In this document: positions 53,752 through 61,013 of the stretch, piece by piece | How positions within the stretch are numbered: position 1 is the stretch's first letter | Layout: each line of letters opens with the position of its first letter | From: Williamsia limnetica | GTDB taxonomy: Bacteria > Actinomycetota > Actinomycetes > Mycobacteriales > Mycobacteriaceae | Direction: 5' to 3' | Assembly (NCBI RefSeq): GCF_003217475.1 | Contig: NZ_QJSP01000016.1 | Location: 60,698 to 124,697, forward strand | DNA length: 64,000 nt | Made by a program: the position numbers and the translations under genes | Notes under the pieces: generated by a model | Databases searched by the model: none | Seen by the model: only the letters and a program-made list of their open reading frames with translations | Told to the model about the DNA's origin: nothing

Positions 53752-54852
53752 CTATTCCCAGCGTGGGAGGACATCGCTGACCGAGGGGGCATTCTTGGCC
53801 AGCGTTGTCCGCCAGTCCAAGCGTCCCCGTTTCTGCAATTGGCCGATCAACACGATACGCGCGAGTCCGAGTCTTGTTGCAGTCTGTTCGACCCACGTCG
53901 CATTGACCCGCGATGGCACCGATGGGTACCCGTCCGGAAAGATCCAAGTGCCGGCGCCGTTATTGGCTTCCCTCTCGCGAACTGACTCCTGCGCGTGACT
54001 ATCGTCTAAATCCTCGACGATAGTGCCGTTGTCGACGTGTCCCCGGAGAATATGCGCGATCTCATGGAGCAACGTGAACAAAACTTTGTCGAGGCGCTTG
54101 CCGCGCCCAGATAACCCGATGACGGGGTGGCCATCCACAAACATCGCGCACCCGTCGATTTTAGCGCCGGGTAGCGCTTCGACGTAGACCAGCCGGACGC
54201 CGGCATCACGCAATTGGTCAGGCAGCGTTGCGAAGTCCTCAGCTGTTCTCACCGACCGTGGGAGGGATGCGGCAAGCTTGGCCAGCGTTTCGGTCGAATA
54301 ATCACTGTGGGGAGGTAGCTTCCTGGCCTGTTTGCGAACGCAGGCAACCCAAGCTTGCTGCAGGATGGTGATGTCTTCGCCAGAGTTCGCGCGTTTAGCT
54401 GCTGCTGCGATCGCGGGCGGAGCATCAATTGAGTTGAGCTCGAACAGATTCATCACCTCGGCTTCCAGCTCGTCCAGAGTCGAACCGGTGAGAATCTTTC
54501 TTTTCTGCAAAAGTTGAATGGGTGCAAGCGCGTTAAGCCGCGCCCGGCGGCGTACATCGTCGAGTTTCGCCTGCGTCGTCCGGTTCTTCGCTTGTTGGGC
54601 CAACAAGTACTGGTCCTGCAGCCTCAGCCAGAACTCCGGCGAGAGGTTGAGAGCAGCGCCGATCTGAGCGGCCGACTCTCGAGTGATCTCTTTCTTTCCG
54701 GTCACGATCTCGGATACGAATTGGGTCGGGCGGTCGATCACGGCGGCGAAGTCGGCTTGGGACCATCCACGAATCTCGAGCTCCGCGCCCAAGAGTTCGC
54801 CGACAGGTGTCTGATCGATTGCTAGCAAGTCGTTGTGTGCGGTGTTGCTCAT
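53752..54852 (-). CDS. Xre-ImmA/IrrE fusion, antitoxin-type regulator with metallopeptidase
   Basis: The protein has 366 residues. The N-terminal helix-turn-helix (MSNTAHNDLLAI..., core WSQADFAAVIDRPTQFVSEIV and ITRESAAQIGAALNLSPEFW) is HigA-like. The C-terminal half is an ImmA/IrrE peptidase with the zinc motif LLHEIAHILRGH. Such proteins act as antitoxins or induction switches whose peptidase domain can relieve repression. It overlaps the preceding gene by 4 bp, in the toxin-first order typical of HigBA systems. Confidence 0.87.
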   Translation of the reverse strand: MSNTAHNDLLAIDQTPVGELLGAELEIRGWSQADFAAVIDRPTQFVSEIVTGKKEITRESAAQIGAALNLSPEFWLRLQDQYLLAQQAKNRTTQAKLDDVRRRARLNALAPIQLLQKRKILTGSTLDELEAEVMNLFELNSIDAPPAIAAAAKRANSGEDITILQQAWVACVRKQARKLPPHSDYSTETLAKLAASLPRSVRTAEDFATLPDQLRDAGVRLVYVEALPGAKIDGCAMFVDGHPVIGLSGRGKRLDKVLFTLLHEIAHILRGHVDNGTIVEDLDDSHAQESVREREANNGAGTWIFPDGYPSVPSRVNATWVEQTATRLGLARIVLIGQLQKRGRLDWRTTLAKNAPSVSDVLPRWE

Positions 54853-55277
54853 CGCTGGGGTTCCATCTCTACTGTCACGACTCCGAAGACCACGGCGGCG
54901 TGATTTCCGGAGTATCTGAACGTGAGGTCAATAACGCGGCCCGAACTCAACGTTGCCCAGGCCCGGGTGGGGTCGCCGGAATTGTGGGGTTCGATACGCA
55001 GCAAGCGCATGTTCCGCAGGTCGGTTTCGACGTTGGCGGCACGTACGCACTGGATGAGGCGGTAAAAATCCCGGATGTCGCGGTCAGTCCAACCGGCCGG
55101 CCGGAACCCTGGATCAGTGGCGAGGCGGCGCAACCCCTCATCCAGATAGTCCTGTTCCACGTGTCTGTTCTCCATCACCCATCGGCTGATGACTTGAATG
55201 TCATCACTCAACCTACCGGCATCCAGCAGGGTTCCGCAGCAGCGACTCGGATATCTAGTCGTCTTGTCATCACCCAT
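54849..55277 (-). CDS. Putative toxin, RelE/HigB-like end, unknown family
   Basis: The protein has 142 residues from ATG 55277; a GTG/ATG at 55175 would leave 108. The C-terminal half (NMRLLRIEPHNSGDPTRAW, then SSGRVIDLTFRYSGNHAAVV) has the strand-rich, basic pattern of RelE-fold toxins, and a helical N-terminal half precedes it. The toxin role is inferred from size, the fold impression, the overlapping antitoxin-type gene and a palindrome over its start codon. No conserved catalytic set was recognised. Confidence 0.6.
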   Translation of the reverse strand: MGDDKTTRYPSRCCGTLLDAGRLSDDIQVISRWVMENRHVEQDYLDEGLRRLATDPGFRPAGWTDRDIRDFYRLIQCVRAANVETDLRNMRLLRIEPHNSGDPTRAWATLSSGRVIDLTFRYSGNHAAVVFGVVTVEMEPQR

Positions 55278-55287
55278 TAGGTGATGA
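55267..55287. promoter_or_regulatory. Palindromic operator over the start of the toxin gene
   Basis: TCATCACC and GGTGATGA are perfect 8-bp arms around a 5-nt centre, covering the putative toxin start codon. It is a likely autoregulatory site for the Xre-type protein downstream. The divergent ubiquitin-like operon begins 118 bp away and might share control. Confidence 0.65.
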
Positions 55288-55404
55288 AAGGTGTGTTACT
55301 GTGATGCTGAGCATTGGGTGGCTGCCGGAAGCAGCCGGACATGTCTCGTCAGTGAGGCGAGGTCCGTACGGGGTTTGCCGACTTGATTCCAGGAGGAAGC
55401 AGCG

Positions 55405-55872
55405 ATGACAGATCTTCAGAACAACCAGCGGGAGCAACACTCCCGCCGGCGTGAGCCCATCACCATCACCATCAACGACGTTGAGTTCGAGACCGCCGAC
55501 GACGACCAGGACGCCGCATCCCTGGTGCGTCTCGCGGGTCGTGACCCGAGAGAGTTCGATCTCTTCATCGTCGATGAGCACGGTATCGAGACGCACGTCC
55601 AAGACGTGCAGATCGTCAACCTGCGCGACGGCGGACGGTTCCGCACCCGCCGGAAAGTGCGCTTCACCATTGACGGCGAACGCCACACCAGTTGGGACGA
55701 CGACCAGACCGCTGCCGCGTTGCTGCGGCTGGCGGGAGTTGACCCGACTAAGTACGACCTGGCTCGAGTCAACGCTGCCGGCAATCCTGAAACCTTCAGC
55801 GGAGATCAGGTGGTGACCATCCACGACGGGGACGAGTTCGTCACCGCCAAGCAAGCCGGCCCTGTCGCGTGA
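55405..55872 (+). CDS. Tandem ubiquitin-like protein (multiubiquitin domain)
   Basis: The protein has 155 residues with CAGGAGGAAG upstream. Two repeated beta-grasp domains match the multiubiquitin family: about residues 17-80 (ITITINDVEFETADDDQDAA..., ending RDGGRF) and 84-148 (KVRFTIDGERHTSWDDDQTA..., ending HDGDEF). It ends in AKQAGPVA, so there is no exposed Gly-Gly tail and maturation may differ from eukaryotic ubiquitin. It is first of a three-gene operon with E2-like and JAB-E1 proteins; it is the protein to be conjugated. Confidence 0.88.
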   Translation: MTDLQNNQREQHSRRREPITITINDVEFETADDDQDAASLVRLAGRDPREFDLFIVDEHGIETHVQDVQIVNLRDGGRFRTRRKVRFTIDGERHTSWDDDQTAAALLRLAGVDPTKYDLARVNAAGNPETFSGDQVVTIHDGDEFVTAKQAGPVA

Positions 55873-56249
55873 CGGACCTGCCGCTACCTGGGTCTCCTGC
55901 GCGCCGGTTCGCTGATGACATGACCGCCGCCGGGGCGGCGGTGCGCGCCGAGCCTGGACGCCTACTGTTCGACGTCCTCGCCGTCGGCGGCGCGTTGGCC
56001 GGACAGTGTGTCGCGACCGGTGTCAGCCTAGCCGAGGTACAGACCTGGCCGCAGGCACCGCCGCACTGGGTGCATCTTCCCGAGACCGTGGTGTTCGAGA
56101 CCACTAACAGCGACACCACTGACTGCCCACCCGGATGGCGGCGGCATTCCCGTGAATTCACCTTCACCGACACCTCGATCCCACCGGCGAAGGCTTGGCT
56201 CAGTCACGTTCGAGGCCTCCTGTCGCTAGCCATTGCGCCCGCGGCATAG
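55869..56249 (+). CDS. Prokaryotic E2-like ubiquitin-conjugating enzyme
   Basis: The protein has 126 residues; its start overlaps the multiubiquitin stop by 4 bp. The block PPHWVHLPETVVFETTN followed by GWRRHSREF and a final AWLSHVRGLL matches the bacterial E2_E-like group. A Cys in TTDCPPGW is the candidate thioester residue. It would transfer the activated ubiquitin-like protein from the E1 to a target. Confidence 0.8.
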   Translation: MTDLPLPGSPARRFADDMTAAGAAVRAEPGRLLFDVLAVGGALAGQCVATGVSLAEVQTWPQAPPHWVHLPETVVFETTNSDTTDCPPGWRRHSREFTFTDTSIPPAKAWLSHVRGLLSLAIAPAA

Positions 56250-56307
56250 CCAGCACCCGACCACCCCACCGAACAGCAAGCCGGGCCTTGCAAGGAAGGA
56301 CGCCGAC

Positions 56308-57786
56308 ATGCAGTACTCGGTCGCCATGACAGGCGCGGTACATACGATGATGCGCGAGCACCTCGTCCGTGACGATGGGCAAGAAGACGTACTCGCCGCC
56401 ACGTATCTGTTGTCCACCGGCGTACGGCGCACGACAGCCGTGGTGCGGACCGTGATCCCGCCGCGGGACGGAGAACGGCTGGTTCACGGCAACGCCTCTT
56501 TCACCAGCGCCTACGTCCTGCGTGCAGCAGTCGAGGCCCGCACGCGCGGTGAAGGATTGGTGCTGCTGCACTCCCATCCTCGTGGCCGCGGATGGCAAGG
56601 CCTAAGCATCATCGACCACGACACTGAGGCCGACTACGAACGTGTCGCACGCGCCTACACAAAGATGCCGCTGCTCGGCATGACCCTCGCAGGCCGCGAC
56701 GCCGGGTGGTCAGCTCGGTTCTGGTTCGACAACATCCGCCCAAGCTGGGCTGAGTCGGTGCGCTGCGTATCCGACAAGTTGACTGTGACCTGGAACGACG
56801 CCCTGAGGCCGCCGCCCCGGCCAACCTCATCACAGCAGCGCACCATCTCAGCGTGGGGCGACGCCGCTCAGGCATCGATCGCCCGCTTGCGCGTTCTGAT
56901 CGTCGGCACCGGCAGCGTTGGCCTAGACGTCGCGCAACGCCTGGCCGCTACCGGGCTCCTGGAAGTTGGCGTAATGGACTTCGATGCCGTCGAGCTCGTC
57001 AATTTGGATCGCATGATTGGCGCCACGCGACTCGACGCCGCCCTGGGTCGCGCGAAAGTCGAAGTCGCCGCGCGTCTCATGACCTCAGCAGCCACCGGCG
57101 AGAACTTTCATCCCGTCGTGCATGAAGTGAACGTCACCGACCCCGCCGGGCTTCAAGCCGCCTTGGACTACGACCTAATTTTCTCTTGCGTCGATCGGCC
57201 CTGGCCGCGAGCGGTTCTTAACCAGATCGCCTACGCCGATCTTATCCCCGTGATTGACGGTGGCATCGCCCTCGACACCTTCGCCGACGGCAGGCTACGG
57301 GGCGGTATCTGGCGTGCCCACACTGTCGTACCCGGGCACCCCTGCATGGTGTGTCTGGGACAACTTGACCTCGGCGAACTCAGTCTCGACATGCAGGGCC
57401 TACTCGACGATCCCACCTACATCGCCAAGACCGGCAGACAGGCGCCTGCTGGCCAAAACGTTGCCGCTCTCTCCGCTAGCGTCAGCGCCGCACTGCTCGC
57501 CCAGTTCGTAAGTCTCGTCGCACATCCAGGCGGGCGCGGTGTCCCCGCACCGCTGCGTTATCTCCTTGCACTTCACCGCCTCGAGCATTCCGACGCGACG
57601 ACTGGGCAGTACTGCAGCTACGAGTCCGAAACCGCAACCGCAGACCATCGTCCAACCCTTACCAAGGCTCAGGCCGAATGGCGGTGCATCGTCGTCGAAC
57701 GCAACAAGAGAAAGCTTCCGCTGCGGCTGCGGCTGATCGACGCGGCGAACCGGACACTGCAGAACGTGACCTCACGATTGGCGTGA
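56308..57786 (+). CDS. JAB metalloprotease-ThiF/E1 fusion
   Basis: The protein has 492 residues from ATG 56308, with AAGGAAGG upstream. N-terminal (to ~140) is a JAB/JAMM deubiquitinase-like domain with HSHPRGRGWQGLSIID, a slightly expanded form of the usual metal motif. The middle and C-terminal part is an E1/ThiF adenylation domain with LIVGTGSVGLDVAQRL, DFDAVELVNLDRM, the SCVDRPWPR segment and a PCMVC cysteine pair. Fusion of trimming and activating enzymes is known in bacterial ubiquitin-like operons described by Iyer, Burroughs and Aravind. An antiphage role has been shown for related systems; here it is inferred from the neighbours. Confidence 0.88.
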   Translation: MQYSVAMTGAVHTMMREHLVRDDGQEDVLAATYLLSTGVRRTTAVVRTVIPPRDGERLVHGNASFTSAYVLRAAVEARTRGEGLVLLHSHPRGRGWQGLSIIDHDTEADYERVARAYTKMPLLGMTLAGRDAGWSARFWFDNIRPSWAESVRCVSDKLTVTWNDALRPPPRPTSSQQRTISAWGDAAQASIARLRVLIVGTGSVGLDVAQRLAATGLLEVGVMDFDAVELVNLDRMIGATRLDAALGRAKVEVAARLMTSAATGENFHPVVHEVNVTDPAGLQAALDYDLIFSCVDRPWPRAVLNQIAYADLIPVIDGGIALDTFADGRLRGGIWRAHTVVPGHPCMVCLGQLDLGELSLDMQGLLDDPTYIAKTGRQAPAGQNVAALSASVSAALLAQFVSLVAHPGGRGVPAPLRYLLALHRLEHSDATTGQYCSYESETATADHRPTLTKAQAEWRCIVVERNKRKLPLRLRLIDAANRTLQNVTSRLA

Positions 57787-57918
57787 AGTTCATGAGGTGC
57801 TGGAAGTCGTGGTCGCCCAGGCGCTCGTAGAGGTAGCGGTGTCGGCTCCGGCACGGGCTGACTCCTCTGCGCACGGGCTCGACCCGTGAGCGGTGTTCTG
57901 CTATCCTTAGATCACTAT

Positions 57919-57964
57919 GACCGGTTCCGCCTGCTTCGCAGGTCCAGGGCCGGTCTTCATTTTT
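57919..57964 (+). ncRNA. Hairpin RNA candidate upstream of the Abi gene
   Basis: GACCGG pairs with CCGGTC (57919-57924 with 57950-57955). Inside it, CCTGC pairs with GCAGG around a TTC loop, and a T-run follows at 57960-57964. A possible -10 element (TATCCT at 57902) precedes. It may be a short RNA ending just before the Abi start at 57983, or an attenuator. Small RNAs have been proposed as partners of some AbiD/AbiF-type proteins, so it could be an RNA antitoxin. Confidence 0.5.
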
Positions 57965-57982
57965 GTGTGAGGATCCCGTTCA

Positions 57983-58894
57983 GTGTCGGCGACCATCAAG
58001 GTCTTTAAGACCTATGACGAGCAGGTGGACCTTCTCGTCGCGCGCGGTATGGGAATTAGTGACCGACCCGCTGCGATCTATCATCTTGAGCGCATCAACT
58101 ACTACCGGCTCAGCGGATACTGGTACCCGTTCCGCGGAATCATCGCGCCTGGTCAACGTTCCGACCACTTCTCCCCTGGAGCGCAGTTTGAAGACGTCAT
58201 CGCCCTCTACGACTTTGATGCGCGTCTGCGCACAGCCACGTTCGACGCGTTGACGCCAGTCGAACTGGCCCTTCGCGCCGCTCTCGGCCACACCCTCGGG
58301 GAGCTTCACGAGTGTGCACATCTCACCCCCGGAGTCCTCAGCTCCCGGGCTGGAGGTGAGTCGTATTCAAGGTGGGTCGACGACTACAACAAACAACTGG
58401 GTAGGTCCCGCGAAGAGTTCGTAGTCCACCACATTCATCGCTACGGCGGCACACTTCCAGTCTGGGTCGCGGTCGAAATTCTGGATTGGGGTTCTCTGAC
58501 TTACCTTTTCGACTTCGCTCCCAACCGAACCCAGACGGAAATCGCCGGTAACTTCGGGCTTACCGCCCCACAGCTTCGGGCCTGGATGAAATCGCTCAAC
58601 GTCATCCGCAACACCTGCGCGCACCATGGCCGCCTGTTTAACCGGACCCACGCACTAGTACCCAAACTCCCACGCCTCGGAGCCTTTCCGGAACTCGACC
58701 AGGCCGCACCACACATGAACCGCACCTTCGGACAGCTCACCCTTATCCAACATCTCCGCCACCAGCACGGCCTACCGCTGTCGCGAATGCTCGCGGCGGT
58801 GATTCGCTCCTACCCCGATCACATCGCGCGCGTTCCCGTCGCGCAGCTCGGCGTTTGGCCGGATTGGCAAGCATCGCCACTCTGGCCGACCTGA
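57983..58894 (+). CDS. Abi_2-family abortive-infection protein (AbiD/AbiF type)
   Basis: The protein has 303 residues from GTG 57983. The N-terminal Abi_2 block ERINYYRLSGYWYPF is clear, as is a later HEPN-like motif (IRNTCAHHGRLFNR; R-x4-H type), suggesting RNase activity. Such proteins stop phage growth by shutting down the infected cell. It sits directly after the ubiquitin-like operon, forming a small defence island inside dif-bounded segment 3. Confidence 0.88.
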   Translation: MSATIKVFKTYDEQVDLLVARGMGISDRPAAIYHLERINYYRLSGYWYPFRGIIAPGQRSDHFSPGAQFEDVIALYDFDARLRTATFDALTPVELALRAALGHTLGELHECAHLTPGVLSSRAGGESYSRWVDDYNKQLGRSREEFVVHHIHRYGGTLPVWVAVEILDWGSLTYLFDFAPNRTQTEIAGNFGLTAPQLRAWMKSLNVIRNTCAHHGRLFNRTHALVPKLPRLGAFPELDQAAPHMNRTFGQLTLIQHLRHQHGLPLSRMLAAVIRSYPDHIARVPVAQLGVWPDWQASPLWPT

Positions 58895-58994
58895 TCTAAA
58901 TGGTGGGAATGTTTCGTGTTTGAGCAACTGCCCCTGCTCAAGTTGTCTGAGACTCGGCGCGATGCGGCATCCCCCTACGAGTGCTGAAGCTGAT

Positions 58995-59021
58995 GGCCGG
59001 CCACAGAGAGTGTGGCCGGCC
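58995..59021 (+). terminator. Terminator-like hairpin after the Abi gene
   Basis: GGCCGGCCACA pairs perfectly with TGTGGCCGGCC around a 5-nt loop. No T-run follows. It lies 100 bp after the Abi stop. Confidence 0.65.
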
Positions 59022-59044
59022 TTCTGCATCCCCCCTGTAGGTCT

Positions 59045-59287
59045 TTAGCCGATGCGCGGAATCTCCACACCCTTGCCCGCCAGCTCATCGACCACCTCCG
59101 GCGACGCTGCATGCCATGTCTCCGGATCCAGATCGCCCCACGGAACCCCAGCCACATCATGACCTCCCACGCGGATGACGACCATCGCTGGGCACGGACC
59201 CTGTCGCACCCGGTTCCCGGGTAGCGCCAGAACTGGTGACCAAACTGTGTGCTGAGCAGCTGAACTCGGCATCTTCCGCGCTACCAA
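59045..59287 (-). CDS. Possible small hypothetical protein
   Basis: The 80-residue minus-strand frame has a natural-looking C-terminal half (VVIRVGGHDVAGVPWGDLDP and VVDELAGKGVEIPRIG). The start is uncertain; ATG 59185 would give 46 residues. No family is recognised and no ribosome-binding site is clear. It may be the 3' end of a truncated gene next to dif-like site 4. Confidence 0.35.
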   Translation of the reverse strand: MVARKMPSSAAQHTVWSPVLALPGNRVRQGPCPAMVVIRVGGHDVAGVPWGDLDPETWHAASPEVVDELAGKGVEIPRIG

Positions 59288-59306
59288 TTGCGTGAGAGTG
59301 TGCAGA

Positions 59307-59334
59307 CGCGCTGAGAATAGATATTATGTCAAGT
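59307..59334 (+). other. dif-like Xer recombination site 4
   Basis: The left arm is CGCGCTGAGAA, the centre TAGATA and the right arm TTATGTCAAGT. The right arm is identical to the recalled actinobacterial consensus. The arm is followed by AA and an inverted copy, making an 18-bp palindrome (TGTCAAGT-AA-ACTTGACA, 59327-59344). Confidence 0.65.
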
Positions 59335-59405
59335 AAACTTGACAACTCGCTGGTAAGGGCCCGTTACACTGGCGATTGAGGCTTCTCTGGGGTGGGAGGA
59401 ACAGC

Positions 59406-60248
59406 ATGGTGGCGACAGTCCCGATGCGCAGGGCGCTCGCTTGGGTGACGCCCACGGTGTTGCTTGTTGAACTTGTGTTGGTCACCGGTGGAGTGCTGAG
59501 CCTCTCGCAGGCGGTCTGGGTATTCGTTCTCGTGGAAGCGGCTTTGGCGATCGCCGGGTTGACCGTGATTGTGGCAGCCGTGCACCACTATCGGAGCGCT
59601 TCGAGCGCACGGGACGGGAGCCGGTGGGAAGCAGCTCAGTCTGCGCTGACGTCTGTGCTCCCCCGGCGTGCCGCACGGGCCATTGTGATCGAAGCTAGAG
59701 CGTGGTGGGCGTTAGCTCGCTGGCCGCGTCATCGCCGGCCGGTCCGCGGTGAGTTCTCCTACGGCCGCGACCTTCGCCCGCTGCTAGCCATGGTCATCGG
59801 GCTGCTCGTCCTCGAAGGGGTCATCATCGAGTGCGTCGTGTTCGCCGTCTTCGGCCACAGCTGGTGGCTGTGGGCGCTGGCAGCAGTTCACTTGTACGCA
59901 CTGTGCTGGATCCTGGGGATCCTCGCGTCACTCACTGCCCTTCCCCACAGAGTGAATGAGCGCTTCATCGTGTTGCAGGACAGCATCTTCGGCGAGTACC
60001 AGCTGTCCCTTAATCAGGTAAGCCGAGCCAGGGTCGCAACCACGCACAACACCGGCCGATCTGGCTTGGCTATAGACCCGCATACCAACGTGGGCAGACT
60101 GTGCCACGGCGAGGGCACCGTGACCATTGAGTTCAACGACTCTCCCGAGATGGCTGGAACATACACGCGACAACTAGCAATCTCGGTCGACAAGCCTGCC
60201 GACTTTGTCGCTACCGTCCAGGCATTCCAAGCCAGCACAACGAACTGA
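59406..60248 (+). CDS. Four-helix membrane protein, unknown function
   Basis: The protein has 280 residues from ATG 59406, preceded by GGGAGGAAC; a longer frame from 59376 is possible. It has a hydrophobic helix pair near the N-terminus (TPTVLLVELVLVTGGVLSLS and the next segment), a cytoplasmic stretch, a second pair around the middle (LLAMVIGLLVLEGVIIECVV and WLWALAAVHLYALCWILGIL), and a soluble beta-rich C-terminal domain of ~90 residues. It is the only intact gene between dif-like sites 4 and 5, so it forms a one-gene module. The function is unknown. Confidence 0.7.
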   Translation: MVATVPMRRALAWVTPTVLLVELVLVTGGVLSLSQAVWVFVLVEAALAIAGLTVIVAAVHHYRSASSARDGSRWEAAQSALTSVLPRRAARAIVIEARAWWALARWPRHRRPVRGEFSYGRDLRPLLAMVIGLLVLEGVIIECVVFAVFGHSWWLWALAAVHLYALCWILGILASLTALPHRVNERFIVLQDSIFGEYQLSLNQVSRARVATTHNTGRSGLAIDPHTNVGRLCHGEGTVTIEFNDSPEMAGTYTRQLAISVDKPADFVATVQAFQASTTN

Positions 60249-60270
60249 CTCCAACTGCAAGACAATGGGT

Positions 60271-60298
60271 TTCGCCGCTTATATAGATTATGTCAGGT
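60271..60298 (+). other. dif-like Xer recombination site 5
   Basis: The left arm is TTCGCCGCTTA, the centre TATAGA (same as site 3) and the right arm TTATGTCAGGT. The first seven bases match the consensus TTSRCCG. Like site 4, the right arm continues into a palindrome (TGTCAGGT-AA-ACCTGACA, 60291-60308). Confidence 0.65.
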
Positions 60299-60320
60299 AA
60301 ACCTGACATTGGATAAGCCG

Positions 60321-60340
60321 ATGTCTGGTTATCCAGACAT
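60321..60340. promoter_or_regulatory. Palindromic operator upstream of 60361
   Basis: ATGTCTGG and CCAGACAT are perfect arms around a TTAT centre, 20 bp before the start codon. Its start is 30 bp (about three helical turns) from the start of the palindrome of dif-like site 5, so cooperative binding is possible. Confidence 0.5.
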
Positions 60341-60360
60341 CATGGGTCTACCCTATCTGC

Positions 60361-60918
60361 ATGGGTTGGATGCATGAGAGTGACGCGCACTTGCACGAGG
60401 CGGCCTTGGTGGCGGTATTCGAGGACGGGACCGAGAGCCACGGGTCGACCATGGTCGACGGCGTGGACTACGAGCTCGTCGACCCCGGGCGGCGCGGCCA
60501 GGACCGCTTGCGGCCGTCGACCGAGATTGTCGGCTGGGTGTTGTCCTGCGATTGCGCCAGCCGATCGAGTTCCGAGGTGTTGACCTGGACCTATCCGGTC
60601 CAGTGGGCGCGGGTGCCCTCAGCGTCCCTTGAGGACCTGGCGCGGCATCGCGTGTTCGCCCCCGACACCGACGTCCACGCCGACGACCGGCCAGAGGTCG
60701 CGGAGGCCGCCCACGCGGTGTGGCGCCGTGAGCATCTCGACCCGATCGACGTCGACGACGAGATCCAGGCCGCAGCGGAGGCCCGCAGGAATGCCGACGC
60801 GCGACTCGACGCCGCGGTGGCCGAGGCCCGCCGACTGGGTCGCTCGTGGGCCGACATCGGCGCGGCCGCCGGCATGACCCGACAATCAGCAAACGAGCGA
60901 TGGAAAGACCGCACGTGA
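60361..60918 (+). CDS. Hypothetical protein with C-terminal helix-turn-helix
   Basis: The protein has 185 residues. The N-terminal ~90 residues are beta-rich with a CDC motif (VLSCDCAS). An acidic helical middle follows, and the end is GRSWADIGAAAGMTRQSANERW, a clear helix-turn-helix of the kind seen in small actinobacterial plasmid regulators. It could bind the palindrome just upstream and regulate itself. No named family. Confidence 0.7.
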   Translation: MGWMHESDAHLHEAALVAVFEDGTESHGSTMVDGVDYELVDPGRRGQDRLRPSTEIVGWVLSCDCASRSSSEVLTWTYPVQWARVPSASLEDLARHRVFAPDTDVHADDRPEVAEAAHAVWRREHLDPIDVDDEIQAAAEARRNADARLDAAVAEARRLGRSWADIGAAAGMTRQSANERWKDRT

Positions 60919-61013
60919 GTGAGTGCGCGGACTCGGTTTGCCGTCCGTCTACCTAACTACCTATCCCCTCGACGGCCGGGACGCAGACGCGCCTGCAGCT
61001 GAAGTGCCGAGCC

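Noticed and set aside
53725..53790. GATTTGAACCCC-like sequence resembling a tRNA T-arm region
   Set aside because: No acceptor stem, anticodon arm or D-arm could be folded around it, and it overlaps the end of the ImmA-type gene.
52907..53947. 346-codon minus-strand frame across dif-like site 3
   Set aside because: No coherent domain. It spans duplicated non-coding sequence and overlaps the ImmA-type gene in the wrong frame.
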